Position numbers and translations under genes: made by a program. From assembly GCF_000380185.1 (NCBI RefSeq), contig NZ_KB904765.1, positions 1 to 43,293 of the forward strand: 43,293 nt of DNA, written 5' to 3'. Source of the stretch: Thiofilum flexile DSM 14609. Lineage in GTDB: Bacteria > Pseudomonadota > Gammaproteobacteria > Thiotrichales > Thiotrichaceae. Below, one piece after another: positions 29,986 to 38,778 of the stretch; within the stretch, counting starts at the first letter, position 1, and every line of letters starts with the position of its first letter. Below the pieces are notes generated by a model that had not been told where the DNA came from, ran no database searches, and was given only the letters and a program-made list of their open reading frames with translations.

Positions 29986-32203
29986 TACCACACTGAATGT
30001 TGACTACAGTGATGCACCTGCAAATGGCTCTACCGCCCCTAATGGTACTAATACGACTGCCTATGGTATCGCCAGTCATATATTCTCTAACCTCCGTCTA
30101 GGGGCTAGTATCACCACTGAAACTAGTGCCGTTACAGGTGCTGATAATGGATCGGATGATGGTGTAGCGACCCCCGTTCTCATTGCGGGTCAAAGTACAA
30201 ATATCACCGTTCACATTACAGAACCCGCTATAGATATGGCTTATCTACAGGCATGGATTGACTGGAATGGAGATGGTGACTTTGCCGATACGGTAGATGG
30301 TATCCCTGAACAGATTAGTGTTAATGCACAGGATAATATTTCCCTAGTTTCAGGACGCACTAATGATAACGATACTGTCAGTGGTCAAATTACCTTAGCT
30401 ATCACCGTACCTATATCGGCCATTCATAGTACACCTACCGTGGCTCGTTTCCGCTGGTCTAGCGTAATGGGACTCAATAGTACCACTCAAGCACCCGATG
30501 GCGAGGTGGAAGATTATCAGTGGACGATACAAGCGCCGCTCACGCCCCCTACTTTAACCACTAATGGTGGTAATCCCATTACTACCTCCAGCAGTGAATC
30601 CATTTTAAGCACCGACGTCCCCGCTGCTCTCGTGGATATTAATGCTACTGATGTCGAGGATGGTTCAGAGCTAGCCTTAACCTATAGTCTATCCGGTGCC
30701 GATGCAGCCCTTTTTACTATCCAAAGTGATGGTACGATTCGTTTTATCAACAATCCTGATTATGAAACCCCGCTCGATGCTAATGGTGATAATCAATATG
30801 ACATCACGGTCACGGTCAGTGATAGTGATGGCATGACCGCCACCCAAACCGTTACGATTCAAGTCACGAATGTGGATGAAGATCGGGATAATGATGGGCT
30901 ATTAGATTCGGTGGAGGCTCTACTCGGTACTGATCCCTTAGATGCCGATACGGATAACGACGGTTTACCAGATGGAATCGAAGATGCTAATCATGATGGT
31001 GTAATAGATAGCGGTGAAACTAATCCCTTAGATGCCGACTCCGACGATGATGGCCTGAGTGATGGAGCGGAAGATGCTAATCACAATGGTGTCGTCGATA
31101 GTGGTGAAACCAATCCCCTCGATGCCGACTCGGACAATGACGGCTTACAAGATGGTACGGAATTAGGTGTAAGTACACCGATTGCGGGGGGTACTAGTTC
31201 GGGTACTACCCCAGTAAGCTTTGCGGGAACCAATAGCGCTAACTTTATTCCCGACAGTGATCCCGCTACTACAACTGACCCACTCAACCCCGACAGTGAT
31301 GGCGGTGGCGTGTGTGATGGTAGCCTTGAAGTGGTGGGAGTTTGCCGAGCTGGAGAGGATACTAATAACAATGGTCTGTTAGATAGCGGTGAGACTAATC
31401 CCGCTCAGGCCGCCGATGACTCACCCTTAACCCTAAAACTACAGCTACGGGCGCTATTACAGGGTGCCTATAATAATGCTACGGGTCTGATGCGTGATGA
31501 TCTACGCTCAAGAGGTTTTCTACCCCTGCAACAACCATATGCTTCTGCTCCCTATGCGTATGCCGGTAGTGAAACCACCACAAGCACCCTATTAGCCGTT
31601 ACGGGGAACGATGCGGCAGTGGACTGGATGCTGGTTGAGCTATGGGATGCGAATGGCACTACCCTAATGGCACGTCAAGCCACCCTAGTTCAGAGCGATG
31701 GCGACCTGATGGATAGCACGAGCGGTAGTGTAGCATTGCAATTCCCCAATCTTGCTGCTGGCGATTATCAGATTGCCTTGCGCCACCGCAACCATCTCGA
31801 TATTCGCACCTTAAATGCGGTGAGTCTCAATACCAGCACGGTAACACTAGTGGACTTTACGCTGCCCACTACCCTCACGCTCGGTAACTATTCACGGCAA
31901 GAAACGGGGAATATAGCCCTGATGTGGACGGGCGATACCAATATTAATCAAAACATTATTGGAGCCGGCCCCGATCTAGATACTAATGTCATTCTAGGGC
32001 AAGTGTTTACCGCCCCTCTAAATACCAGTATCAACACTAACTATATCCTACAGGGGTATTATAGTGGTGATCTGAATCTCGATGGTGACACTATCTTTTC
32101 AGGCCCCAATAATGATGTGAATCAAATCCTTGCCAATGTCCTATTGCATCCGCTGAATAGCACGCTTTCAGCCAATTATGTCATTCACGGAGGCTTGCAA
32201 TAA
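29942..32203 (+). CDS. C-terminal part of the frameshifted secreted protein (GEVED, cadherin-like, TSP3, dockerin-like)
   Basis: The frame that continues the protein begins to make sense at about 29942 ([15 protein letters not shown]). The same frame is open back to 29735, but that part only mirrors the first frame. About 750 residues follow: a GEVED-type domain ([14 protein letters not shown] to [11 protein letters not shown]), a cadherin-like repeat (about 30600-30870), a calcium-binding run with repeated [10 protein letters not shown] and SGETNP units (30880-31420), and the 260-residue C-terminal module ending in [20 protein letters not shown]. That module closely matches the end of the divergent giant protein. 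The two halves together would give about 1107 residues. With no signal peptide of its own, this half would not be exported unless the frame is restored. Confidence 0.75.
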   Translation, partial: AAGGIPLTQDVNYRDTTLNVDYSDAPANGSTAPNGTNTTAYGIASHIFSNLRLGASITTETSAVTGADNGSDDGVATPVLIAGQSTNITVHITEPAIDMAYLQAWIDWNGDGDFADTVDGIPEQISVNAQDNISLVSGRTNDNDTVSGQITLAITVPISAIHSTPTVARFRWSSVMGLNSTTQAPDGEVEDYQWTIQAPLTPPTLTTNGGNPITTSSSESILSTDVPAALVDINATDVEDGSELALTYSLSGADAALFTIQSDGTIRFINNPDYETPLDANGDNQYDITVTVSDSDGMTATQTVTIQVTNVDEDRDNDGLLDSVEALLGTDPLDADTDNDGLPDGIEDANHDGVIDSGETNPLDADSDDDGLSDGAEDANHNGVVDSGETNPLDADSDNDGLQDGTELGVSTPIAGGTSSGTTPVSFAGTNSANFIPDSDPATTTDPLNPDSDGGGVCDGSLEVVGVCRAGEDTNNNGLLDSGETNPAQAADDSPLTLKLQLRALLQGAYNNATGLMRDDLRSRGFLPLQQPYASAPYAYAGSETTTSTLLAVTGNDAAVDWMLVELWDANGTTLMARQATLVQSDGDLMDSTSGSVALQFPNLAAGDYQIALRHRNHLDIRTLNAVSLNTSTVTLVDFTLPTTLTLGNYSRQETGNIALMWTGDTNINQNIIGAGPDLDTNVILGQVFTAPLNTSINTNYILQGYYSGDLNLDGDTIFSGPNNDVNQILANVLLHPLNSTLSANYVIHGGLQ

Positions 32204-32348
32204 TACGGGACTAATGGCTATCACTAGTGCAAGGCTAGTGTGTTAACTCCGATCAGCAGGGCAATGGATTGCCCTGCTACTCATCCCAGCACACTTATAC
32301 ATTAAAAAGTTATACATTCACCTCATCACCCGCCCTATCTCAAAACTC
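32204..32348 (+). terminator. Hairpin pair between convergent genes
   Basis: Two stems lie after the secreted-protein stop. CACTAG/CTAGTG (32222-32240) is short. AGCAGGGCA (32255-32263) with TGCCCTGCT (32270-32278) is a perfect 9-bp stem with a 6-nt loop. No T-run follows on either strand, so termination is likely weak or needs Rho. A 9-bp direct repeat, TTATACATT, follows around 32300. Confidence 0.4.
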
Positions 32349-32579
32349 CTATTGCCGCAGAAAAATCGGCTCTCTCATCAATACCTGTGGCCCTTTATCG
32401 GTATAGTCAATGATACGCCGCTCCTCAGTTGCTACCAGAATCTCAATATGGTAACCCTCCTCAGACGGAAAGCGGTTTTTCATATCTTCAAGAACCTCAT
32501 CCAACCAAGGTACATTCACATTAATTTCACACCATGCTTTAGCTTTGTGCGAAATAATCAAGCGATATTGTTTTGGCAT
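32349..32579 (-). CDS. Small protein of unknown function, 76 residues
   Basis: I do not recognise this family. The product is a soluble-looking 76-residue alpha/beta protein with one cysteine (KAWCEINVNV), an acidic helix (WLDEVLEDMKNRFPSEEG) and a strand-rich end (YHIEILVATEERRIIDYTD). There is no signal peptide or membrane segment. It starts 4 bp after the MOSC gene, with AAGGAG eight bases before its ATG, so it is translated from the same message. Its context suggests an accessory role for the MOSC/amidotransferase operon. It is probably a real gene, given the strong ribosome binding site and spacing. Confidence 0.65.
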   Translation of the reverse strand: MPKQYRLIISHKAKAWCEINVNVPWLDEVLEDMKNRFPSEEGYHIEILVATEERRIIDYTDKGPQVLMREPIFLRQ

Positions 32580-32583
32580 AAAC

Positions 32584-33297
32584 CTACTCCTTCTTGCTTA
32601 CAAACGCCGACCCATTGATGCGGGAATTCCAATCTTCAATCTCACCCCGCTTCAGGCGGTTTTCAATCATGCGCCGCCATGACTCTACTAGCGGCAGTTC
32701 CAGCATTTGCTCTAACATTGGATAATCCAGTGAGCGGTGATAGAGAATCTCCAGCATGCGAGCTAGCGTCCATACCGGATAAGGACGTTGTACCAACTCA
32801 ATCGCATCACCTGCCTGCAATACACCAGCCTCCAGCACACGGCAATACCAGCCAGTTCGTAAACTGTGCTGTACTCGCCTAGCCATATCTGGCTGACCAA
32901 ACCGGTCATTGAGTTTCCAGCAGGGTTGACGCGCCTGTGATACTTCTAACAGCACATTACCGATTCGTAATTGATCAGCCAGGCAGATGGATGTCTCCGT
33001 TACTCCTGTTGTACACAGGTTTTCGCCAAATGCCCCCGCCTTTTCGAGTACTGGAGGCCTACCCAACGCTTCAATCCAGAATGGATAATGTTCCAATGCA
33101 TAAAAGTGTACGGCTTTATCCACACCACCATGAACTCGCAAGTCCCCCTGCTCATCCCCCTCAAGTCCTACAACACTCACATGAACAGGCGCTTTAAGCA
33201 CTTGTTTGTCAATCGCACTATATGTACCTGCCCGTGTATAAGGTCGGGATTTTCCTGTCAGCACCGATTCAACCCTACCTAATAAATACCCTGTCAT
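32584..33297 (-). CDS. MOSC domain protein, YiiM-like
   Basis: The 237-residue protein resembles YiiM, a molybdenum-cofactor-dependent enzyme family that reduces N-hydroxylated compounds such as 6-hydroxylaminopurine. Visible: VVGLEGDEQGDLRVHGGVDKAVHFYALEH cut across residues 40-70, GAFGENLCTTG, and the MOSC cysteine in ARQPCWKLNDRFG, where molybdenum is bound in the family. The C-terminal 60 residues would be the small helical domain of YiiM. The ATG overlaps the stop of the upstream amidotransferase by 4 nt (ATGA). The operon may handle toxic base analogues or nitrogen compounds; that part is inference. Confidence 0.85.
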   Translation of the reverse strand: MTGYLLGRVESVLTGKSRPYTRAGTYSAIDKQVLKAPVHVSVVGLEGDEQGDLRVHGGVDKAVHFYALEHYPFWIEALGRPPVLEKAGAFGENLCTTGVTETSICLADQLRIGNVLLEVSQARQPCWKLNDRFGQPDMARRVQHSLRTGWYCRVLEAGVLQAGDAIELVQRPYPVWTLARMLEILYHRSLDYPMLEQMLELPLVESWRRMIENRLKRGEIEDWNSRINGSAFVSKKE

Positions 33298-33998
33298 GGT
33301 AACTCCAGCGCATCTAGCCAGCGTTTGAGTACGGTTTCTGCTGCCTGCTGTAACTTCGCCTGTGCATGAGTAGCCTGACTGCGAATAAGGTTAGGATCAA
33401 TACCCGCCTGACTCAATTCAACTGCATGACCTATCAGCCACTGCTCAATACGATTACAATCTACTTCAAGATGAAATTGCAGCCCAAGGGCATAACTCCC
33501 TAGCGCAAAAGCCTGATGTGGGCAAAGTGTAGTGGTTGCCAGACTCTCTGCTCCTGTTGGGATCGCAAATTGATCACCATGCCAATGCAAAACAGGTATA
33601 TCGGATGTCAGCCCACTCAACACGGAGGTTTTGCCTACATCGGTAAGTTGCAGGGGGGTAAAACCAATCTCTTTGTGTCCCATGCTGTCTACTGTCGCCC
33701 CTAAAGCCTGTGCCATAAGCTGCGCCCCCAGACAGATACCGAGTATTGGTCGCTGAGCCTGCAGACGCTCACGGATAAATTGCAGCTCTGCGTTCAAAAA
33801 CGGATAACTCATCTGCTCATACACACCAATCGGTCCACCCAATACCACCAGCACATCAATCTGCTCAGGGCTAAGCATCTCTAACTCATCCACTCCCATA
33901 TCGTAATAACAAACTTTATAACCTCTTTGAATCAAGAGAGGCTCCCATACGCCCAGATCCTCAAAAGGTACATGACGCAATACAATTAGACTTTTCAT
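33294..33998 (-). CDS. Class I glutamine amidotransferase-like protein
   Basis: A 234-residue stand-alone GATase1 domain. The nucleophile elbow is ILGICLGAQLMAQALG with the catalytic Cys, and GLQFHLEVDCNRIEQW carries the His and Glu of the triad. The N-terminus (LIVLRHVPFEDLGVWEPLL) is typical of the GMP-synthase-like stand-alone group, which often acts as a gamma-glutamyl hydrolase or unknown amidase. It is the first gene of a three-gene operon with the MOSC protein and a 76-residue protein, and it is divergent from a MocR regulator only 28 bp away. No ribosome binding site is visible before its ATG. The substrate is unknown. Confidence 0.85.
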   Translation of the reverse strand: MKSLIVLRHVPFEDLGVWEPLLIQRGYKVCYYDMGVDELEMLSPEQIDVLVVLGGPIGVYEQMSYPFLNAELQFIRERLQAQRPILGICLGAQLMAQALGATVDSMGHKEIGFTPLQLTDVGKTSVLSGLTSDIPVLHWHGDQFAIPTGAESLATTTLCPHQAFALGSYALGLQFHLEVDCNRIEQWLIGHAVELSQAGIDPNLIRSQATHAQAKLQQAAETVLKRWLDALELP

Positions 33999-34040
33999 TT
34001 TTGTACCAATACAATATAGTTAATGAATGAATACAATATA
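33979..34040. promoter_or_regulatory. Direct repeats in the divergent MocR/amidotransferase control region
   Basis: The 11-mer AATACAATATA occurs twice in the same orientation, at 34008-34018 and 34030-34040, with a period of 22 bp (two helical turns). A partial third copy, AATACAAT, lies at 33979-33986 inside the amidotransferase start. The second copy covers codons 2-5 of the MocR gene. Tandem direct repeats are the usual operator form for MocR/PdxR regulators, so autoregulation and control of the divergent operon are likely. Confidence 0.6.
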
Positions 34041-35331
34041 TATCAAAGCCTCGAATACTGTCGAGATTATCAGTGCTCTGGAAGAGCAGATTCGCGCTGG
34101 ACGATTGAAGTCAGGTGAGTCACTGCCCACCATTCGCGAACTTGCCAGCCAGTTGGGTATTAGTCCCAATACCGTTGCCAATGCTTACGCCAAATTAAGG
34201 GATGCGGGTCTGATCGTATCGGATGGGCGCAAGGGAACCTCTGTCGCTTTGCCGCCGTCTCATAGTGAACTTCTGACCGTATTGCCTGCCGGTTTGATGG
34301 ATCTGGCTAGTGGTAATGTAGATACCAAACTATTACCCCCACTAGATACAGCTTATCTAAGCCTACAAGCGCCACTCACCGGTTATGACGCATTAGGTGA
34401 TGCGGATGAATTGCTGGATATTGCCAAGCAGTGGCTTATCAAAGAGCAAATTCCTGCGAATGATATAGGTGTCTTTTCTGGTACGTTGGAGGCCATTGCT
34501 ATAGCGTTGCGCCTGCGGCTACCTCCGGGTGCTCGTGTCTGGGTGGAAGATCCCTGTTGGCCTCCGCTGATAGCTCTGCTGACCAGCCTACGCCTCAAAC
34601 CAATCCCACTATCCGTCGATGTAGATGGTTGCCTTGTACCTACTCTAGACAAACAGGTCATGGCTATGATTCTGACCCCTCGTGCACACAATCCAACTGG
34701 AGCCAATATAAGTAAGGAGCGTTTAAATGCCATTTTGGCCCTATTACAACAGCAACCTCAGACCCTACTGATTCTAGATGATTATTGGGGGCCACTGGCG
34801 CAACAGGCATTACCACAGTGCAAAAATCTGCCACCCCACTGGCTTTATATTCTCTCCATGAGCAAATTTTTAGGGCCTGACCTAAGGGTAACACTAGTCA
34901 GTGGCTCTGCTGCGCTAGTGGAAGATATGCGTCGCCAGCAATCATTGGGATCGCGCTGGGTCAGCCTATTATTGCAAAAGCTAACCGCCCAATTGTGGAT
35001 ACAAAGCCATCATCATCAAACCCTCACGCATGCAAGCAAAAGCTATGCCCGCCGCCGCACTATGCTGATTGAGAGTATGGTAAAACAGGGAGTGAATACT
35101 CCGATGGCTGAAGGTGAAGGCTTACATATCTGGTTGCCAGTCGATGATGAAGCCGCAACTTTACAAGCATTAGCCGTCAAAGGCTGGGGAGTACAGGCAG
35201 GCAGCCCCTTCCGTCTTCGGGCAGAGCCTGCCATTCGCATCAGTCTAGGTAATCTACCAGAAGATGCGATTCGACCATTGGCACAGGATATTGCTGACAG
35301 CCTACGTCGACCTAAGCGGGCATGGATATAA
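34027..35331 (+). CDS. MocR-type transcriptional regulator (GntR HTH + aminotransferase-like domain)
   Basis: A 434-residue chimera of a winged-helix GntR domain and a fold-type-I PLP domain. Residues 1-75 are the DNA-binding part (LKSGESLPTIRELASQLGIS, NTVANAYAKLRDAGLI). After a linker, the aminotransferase-like part has VWVEDPCWPPLIALL, PRAHNPTGANIS and the PLP lysine in SMSKFLGPDLRVTLVSG. Family members sense vitamin B6 compounds or amino-acid-PLP adducts and bind direct repeats. Two such repeats overlap its start. It is divergent from the amidotransferase/MOSC operon, which is its probable target. No clear ribosome binding site precedes the ATG, so translation may be leaderless or near-leaderless. 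Confidence 0.88.
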   Translation: MNTIYIKASNTVEIISALEEQIRAGRLKSGESLPTIRELASQLGISPNTVANAYAKLRDAGLIVSDGRKGTSVALPPSHSELLTVLPAGLMDLASGNVDTKLLPPLDTAYLSLQAPLTGYDALGDADELLDIAKQWLIKEQIPANDIGVFSGTLEAIAIALRLRLPPGARVWVEDPCWPPLIALLTSLRLKPIPLSVDVDGCLVPTLDKQVMAMILTPRAHNPTGANISKERLNAILALLQQQPQTLLILDDYWGPLAQQALPQCKNLPPHWLYILSMSKFLGPDLRVTLVSGSAALVEDMRRQQSLGSRWVSLLLQKLTAQLWIQSHHHQTLTHASKSYARRRTMLIESMVKQGVNTPMAEGEGLHIWLPVDDEAATLQALAVKGWGVQAGSPFRLRAEPAIRISLGNLPEDAIRPLAQDIADSLRRPKRAWI

Positions 35332-35455
35332 TGAGACACAAATAATAGCTTTTACCATCCTAGCAATCTGTCCGAAATCGTGGGACTCCTGACCTTTCCG
35401 TGCAGTAGCAAATGCTTACAATGAGCCTTTCTATTTACATACTGGCTCATTGCCC

Positions 35456-36466
35456 ATGTCAGAGACTATTCACATTCAGAAAACCCTAGATATTGCCCTA
35501 TTAGCCTACGATCAGGCTAATGCTGTGGATGTCTTTGGTCCCTTACAAGTATTTGCTAGTGCTAGCACTATCCTGCTGGAGCGGCTCAAGCTTCGCACGG
35601 AGCCGGCCTACCGTACCCGTGTGCTTAGTATTGATAGTACTGAAGTACGACTAGCAACGGGTACTCGTATTCACTGCGATGGCCTACTCACTGACCTAGG
35701 CACAGAACTGCCTGATACCCTATTAATAGTAGGGGGTGATCCCGCACCACAGTTAGCGCAGAATATTGAACTTATCACCCATCTAGGGCAACTGCTACCA
35801 GACCTACCCCGTGTAGGTTCGGTGTGTAGTGGTGCCTTTTTACTCGCGGCAACGGGTTGCCTGAATGGGCGACGGGCGACGACTCACTGGCGACGCTATG
35901 AGCTGTTTCGCGAGCGTTTCCCGCAGGTGGAGTTGATGATTGATGCCATTCATACCGAAGACGATCATTATCATTGCTCTGCTGGCGTGACGGCTGGCAT
36001 GGATTTAGCTTTGCGGCTGGTAGAGGATGATTTTGGGCGCAAGGTAGCACTAGAAACCGCACGAGAAATGGTCATGTTCTATCACCGTCCGGGTGGGCAG
36101 AGCCAATACAGTAATCTCACGGGTCTGAAACCCGCCGCCACTCCAGCGCTACAGAAAGTGCAGGACTGGATCAGTACCCACCTAAGCCAGAATTTAGAGG
36201 TCGGAATACTAGCCGAACAAGCAGCGATGAGCACACGCCACTTTTCGCGTAAATTTCAGCAAGAAATTGGCCTGTCCCCAGCGCGTTATGTCACACTTGC
36301 ACGTCTGCATCAGGCACGGTTACAACTAGAATCCAGTCCGCAGACCCTGAAAAGCATTGCCCGTCAGTGTGGCTATCCCGATGCAGAAATCATGCGTCGT
36401 GCGTTTATCCGTGAACTGAATGTCTCGCCCACAGAATACCGCCAGCGATTCTGTCTGTACTCATAA
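35456..36466 (+). CDS. GlxA family transcriptional regulator (DJ-1/PfpI + AraC HTH)
   Basis: The protein combines an N-terminal DJ-1/PfpI-like domain (about residues 10-190) with a C-terminal AraC helix-turn-helix pair. The first domain has the elbow VGSVCSGAFLLAATG with Cys, then RRATTHWRR and HCSAGVTAGMDLALRLVE. The second has LAEQAAMSTRHFSRKFQQE and SIARQCGYPDAEIMRRAF. A TTG at 35450 also opens the frame, but the ATG at 35456 is preferred, giving 336 residues. The MFS transporter follows 33 bp after its stop on the same strand and may be its target. The effector is unknown. Confidence 0.87.
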   Translation: MSETIHIQKTLDIALLAYDQANAVDVFGPLQVFASASTILLERLKLRTEPAYRTRVLSIDSTEVRLATGTRIHCDGLLTDLGTELPDTLLIVGGDPAPQLAQNIELITHLGQLLPDLPRVGSVCSGAFLLAATGCLNGRRATTHWRRYELFRERFPQVELMIDAIHTEDDHYHCSAGVTAGMDLALRLVEDDFGRKVALETAREMVMFYHRPGGQSQYSNLTGLKPAATPALQKVQDWISTHLSQNLEVGILAEQAAMSTRHFSRKFQQEIGLSPARYVTLARLHQARLQLESSPQTLKSIARQCGYPDAEIMRRAFIRELNVSPTEYRQRFCLYS

Positions 36467-36499
36467 TATTCTGACTCACATAACCTTAAGGTATTGCTT

Positions 36500-37672
36500 A
36501 TGAATCGAAGTCTTGCCCTACTCACACTCGCACAGGCTAGTTATTGGTCTGCCGTCCTCATCGGGGTTAGCCTATCACCCCTCATTGGTGCTCAACTGAC
36601 GCCCATAGAGGGGCTTGCTACCCTGCCCTATACTTTGGTTAGTCTTAGCGCTTTGATCTGTACTTATTCTTTCTCTCAATTAGTACAACACACGGGCTGG
36701 CGTGCTGGATTTCGGCTCGGAGCTGCCGCCGGATTACTAGCCGCATTGGTGAGTGTGTGGGCTATCGCTTTAGGTAATTTTTACCTATTTTGTGCTGCTA
36801 GTATCCTAATGGGACTGTATCAAGCCAGCGCTGCGTTTTATCGGCTTGCGGCTTTGGATAGTGTGCCGGCTACTCGCAAGGGTAGCGCGGTCGGTTGGGT
36901 ATTGAGCGGCAGCCTGATTGCAGCCCTACTCGGCCCCACATTAGCGATCTATGCAGGGCAGTGGTTACCGAATATCCTATATGCAGGCCCCTATCTATTA
37001 GCTGCGGGGTTTGGGTTGCTAGCACTGCTACTCATTAGCGCCTTGCCAGTCATACCAAGAGCCGCACCCCAACCAGCGAGCAGCAACGAGCAGAAGGGAT
37101 TTCTGCGTCGCACCTCTTACTGGCAAGGCACCATCAATACCGCCTTTGGACAATTTGCCATGCTCTTGATGATGATTGTCGCCCCCCTGAGCATGCACCA
37201 GCATCAGCACTATCCCACTAGTATAGGTTTATCGGTGATCGGCTGGCATCTGATTGGCATGTTTCTACCCTCCTTTGTGAGCGGTAAGCTGCTGGATAAG
37301 TTTTCCGCCCCCACTATGATTTATACAGGCTTTGGGGTACTGGCAGGCAGTGCATTGATAGCTCTGGCTGGAACCACTACTCTGCACTACTATTTGTCAC
37401 TGTTCCTGCTTGGTATAGGTTGGAATTTTCTCTATGTAGCGGGGACTTGGCAATACAATAGCCAGCTAGAGGCGGCTGAAAAAGGACGTGCCCAAGGGCT
37501 AACGGAACTGCTGATTGCACTAGCGACTGCACTCGGTGCGGCACTAGGAGGCGTGCTATTGAGTTTGGCTGATTGGCAAAATTTAAATGGGGGATTGTTG
37601 GTCACACTGATAGTGATGGTGGTATTGAATTTGAGATTTCCGGCTGCTGCACTGCGACTATCCCGCTCCTGA
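36500..37672 (+). CDS. MFS transporter
   Basis: A 390-residue major facilitator protein with about twelve hydrophobic helices and a short cytoplasmic loop in the middle (RAAPQPASSNEQKG). The frame opens at a TTG at 36494, but the AAGG at 36488-36491 sits eight bases before the ATG at 36500, so that start is chosen. The family's signature loop between helices 2 and 3 is only weakly kept (QLVQHTGWRAGFRLGA). The substrate cannot be predicted. The GlxA-type regulator just upstream may control it. A perfect 9-bp hairpin ends the unit. Confidence 0.85.
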   Translation: MNRSLALLTLAQASYWSAVLIGVSLSPLIGAQLTPIEGLATLPYTLVSLSALICTYSFSQLVQHTGWRAGFRLGAAAGLLAALVSVWAIALGNFYLFCAASILMGLYQASAAFYRLAALDSVPATRKGSAVGWVLSGSLIAALLGPTLAIYAGQWLPNILYAGPYLLAAGFGLLALLLISALPVIPRAAPQPASSNEQKGFLRRTSYWQGTINTAFGQFAMLLMMIVAPLSMHQHQHYPTSIGLSVIGWHLIGMFLPSFVSGKLLDKFSAPTMIYTGFGVLAGSALIALAGTTTLHYYLSLFLLGIGWNFLYVAGTWQYNSQLEAAEKGRAQGLTELLIALATALGAALGGVLLSLADWQNLNGGLLVTLIVMVVLNLRFPAAALRLSRS

Positions 37673-37679
37673 CTAAATT

Positions 37680-37712
37680 TTCCGGCACTACAGGGATAGG
37701 GTGCCGGAATTT
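37680..37712 (+). terminator. Terminator after the MFS gene
   Basis: TTCCGGCAC (37680-37688) and GTGCCGGAA (37701-37709) form a perfect 9-bp stem with a 12-nt loop, followed by TTT. It lies 7 bp after the MFS stop codon. The T-run is short, so strength is uncertain. Confidence 0.55.
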
Positions 37713-37797
37713 CTGCAATACTCACCCATCACATCTCTTTTACAACATCATCCCAATTTGTGTATAAAGAGCTGACTTAAACCATTAGGTACATGCC

Positions 37798-38010
37798 ATG
37801 CTTTCGTTAGATATGTCCCAGTTGCTTTGGGGTATACTTTTCAGCGCTATTGGATTTGTATATTTCTTCTACGGCAAACGGATGCGAGCTATTGTACCTT
37901 TATTGTGTGGCCTAGTGCTGATGGTCTACCCCTACTTTGTCTCGAACACCTTAGTGCTGGTTCTGATCGGTACAGTACTATCCGTACTTCCCTACTTTGT
38001 CAGTATATGA
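37798..38010 (+). CDS. Small two-helix membrane protein
   Basis: This 70-residue product is almost wholly hydrophobic. Two or three membrane segments are visible (LLWGILFSAIGFVYFFY, VPLLCGLVLMVYPYFV, LVLVLIGTVLSVLPYFV), with a basic turn GKRMRAI after the first. Similar short proteins are widespread in proteobacteria and sometimes carry an amino-acid-transport label, without known function. The ATG at 37798 is used; Met6 is an alternative. It lies between a terminator and a convergent lectin gene, so it is probably transcribed alone. Confidence 0.65.
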   Translation: MLSLDMSQLLWGILFSAIGFVYFFYGKRMRAIVPLLCGLVLMVYPYFVSNTLVLVLIGTVLSVLPYFVSI

Positions 38011-38068
38011 GTAGCAAAAGCGCCAACACTATAGCGATTCAGACAACGAATGATCTTGGTGCTTACAG

Positions 38069-38563
38069 TTATGGAAGAAAACGCCACAACTGACAAGATC
38101 CACCATCAAAATCAGAACCAGGATGCATAGTCAATTCATCCTTGCAATACTTCGCATCTAAATACTTATTATTATATTTGAGTTGCAGACGACTCCAGCC
38201 GCCCCCGACAGGCACTAAGCGCCACAACTGACAAGATCCACCATCAAAATCAGAACCAGGATGCATCACCAATTTATCTGTACAATAACTTGCATCTAGA
38301 TACTTATTATTATATTTGAGTTGTAAACGCCCCCATCCTCCTCCAACAGGTACTAAGCGCCACTTTTGGCAAGCACCATCTGCATAATCAGAACCAGGAT
38401 GCATCACCAACTCTTCCCCACAATATTTTGCATCCAGAAACTTATTATTATACTTGAGCTGTAGACGTGCAAACCCATCTCTATCTGCCTGTACTTGTGA
38501 AACACCTATGCTCAAGCCCAAACTGGAAGCAACAAGTAAAATCAATACTTTACGGCTAAACAT
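38069..38563 (-). CDS. Secreted beta-trefoil (ricin-type) lectin with three near-identical repeats
   Basis: A 164-residue exported protein. A signal peptide (VLILLVASSLGLSIGVSQVQA) ends near residue 26, and the rest consists of three 46-residue repeats starting at residues 33, 79 and 125; the last stops after 40. Each has RLQLKYNNK(F/Y)LDA, MHPGSD, and the ricin-family QxW motif (CQKWRLVP, CQLWRLVP, CQLWRFLP). Three QxW repeats make one beta-trefoil, so the whole mature protein is a single sugar-binding domain. Two Cys per repeat may pair in the periplasm or outside. The repeats are nearly identical at DNA level too. An AGGAG ribosome binding site precedes the ATG. The ligand is unknown. Confidence 0.82.
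   Translation of the reverse strand: MFSRKVLILLVASSLGLSIGVSQVQADRDGFARLQLKYNNKFLDAKYCGEELVMHPGSDYADGACQKWRLVPVGGGWGRLQLKYNNKYLDASYCTDKLVMHPGSDFDGGSCQLWRLVPVGGGWSRLQLKYNNKYLDAKYCKDELTMHPGSDFDGGSCQLWRFLP
38072..38467 (-). repeat. Three tandem 138-bp units in the lectin gene
   Basis: Units at 38467-38330, 38329-38192 and 38191-38072 (the last cut to 120 bp by the stop codon). Units 2 and 3 share long identical stretches, for example the block beginning at 38082 and again exactly 138 bp later at 38220. This points to recent duplication or gene conversion between units. Confidence 0.8.
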
Positions 38564-38619
38564 GTCAAAGCACTCCTATTTCAGAAAATAGCACTCGATG
38601 GCTATCTATTGGCAGAGAA

Positions 38620-38648
38620 ATTATTCTCAATAACCAATATAGTACCAA
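38620..38648 (-). promoter_or_regulatory. Sigma-70-type promoter for the lectin gene
   Basis: On the minus strand TTGGTA (38648-38643) and AATAAT (38625-38620) are separated by exactly 17 bp. This is a good match to the -35/-10 consensus, about 57 bp upstream of the lectin ATG. Confidence 0.5.
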
Positions 38649-38674
38649 AATAGATTTTTAGCAAAAAATGATCA

Positions 38675-38700
38675 ATACACCCCCCTCATGAAGGGGTATA
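38675..38700 (-). terminator. Weak terminator candidate after the DMT transporter pair
   Basis: On the minus strand an ATACCCC arm pairs with a GGGGTGTAT arm (one bulged base) around a short loop. A run of six T follows after a seven-base gap (38668-38663). The gap makes it a weak candidate. Confidence 0.3.
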
Positions 38701-38778
38701 GGTGATAACTAGTTATTAACTAATAAAAAATAGTAATGTTTGAGGGCAGGAACGAAAAGATGAGAGCTGGATACTGAC

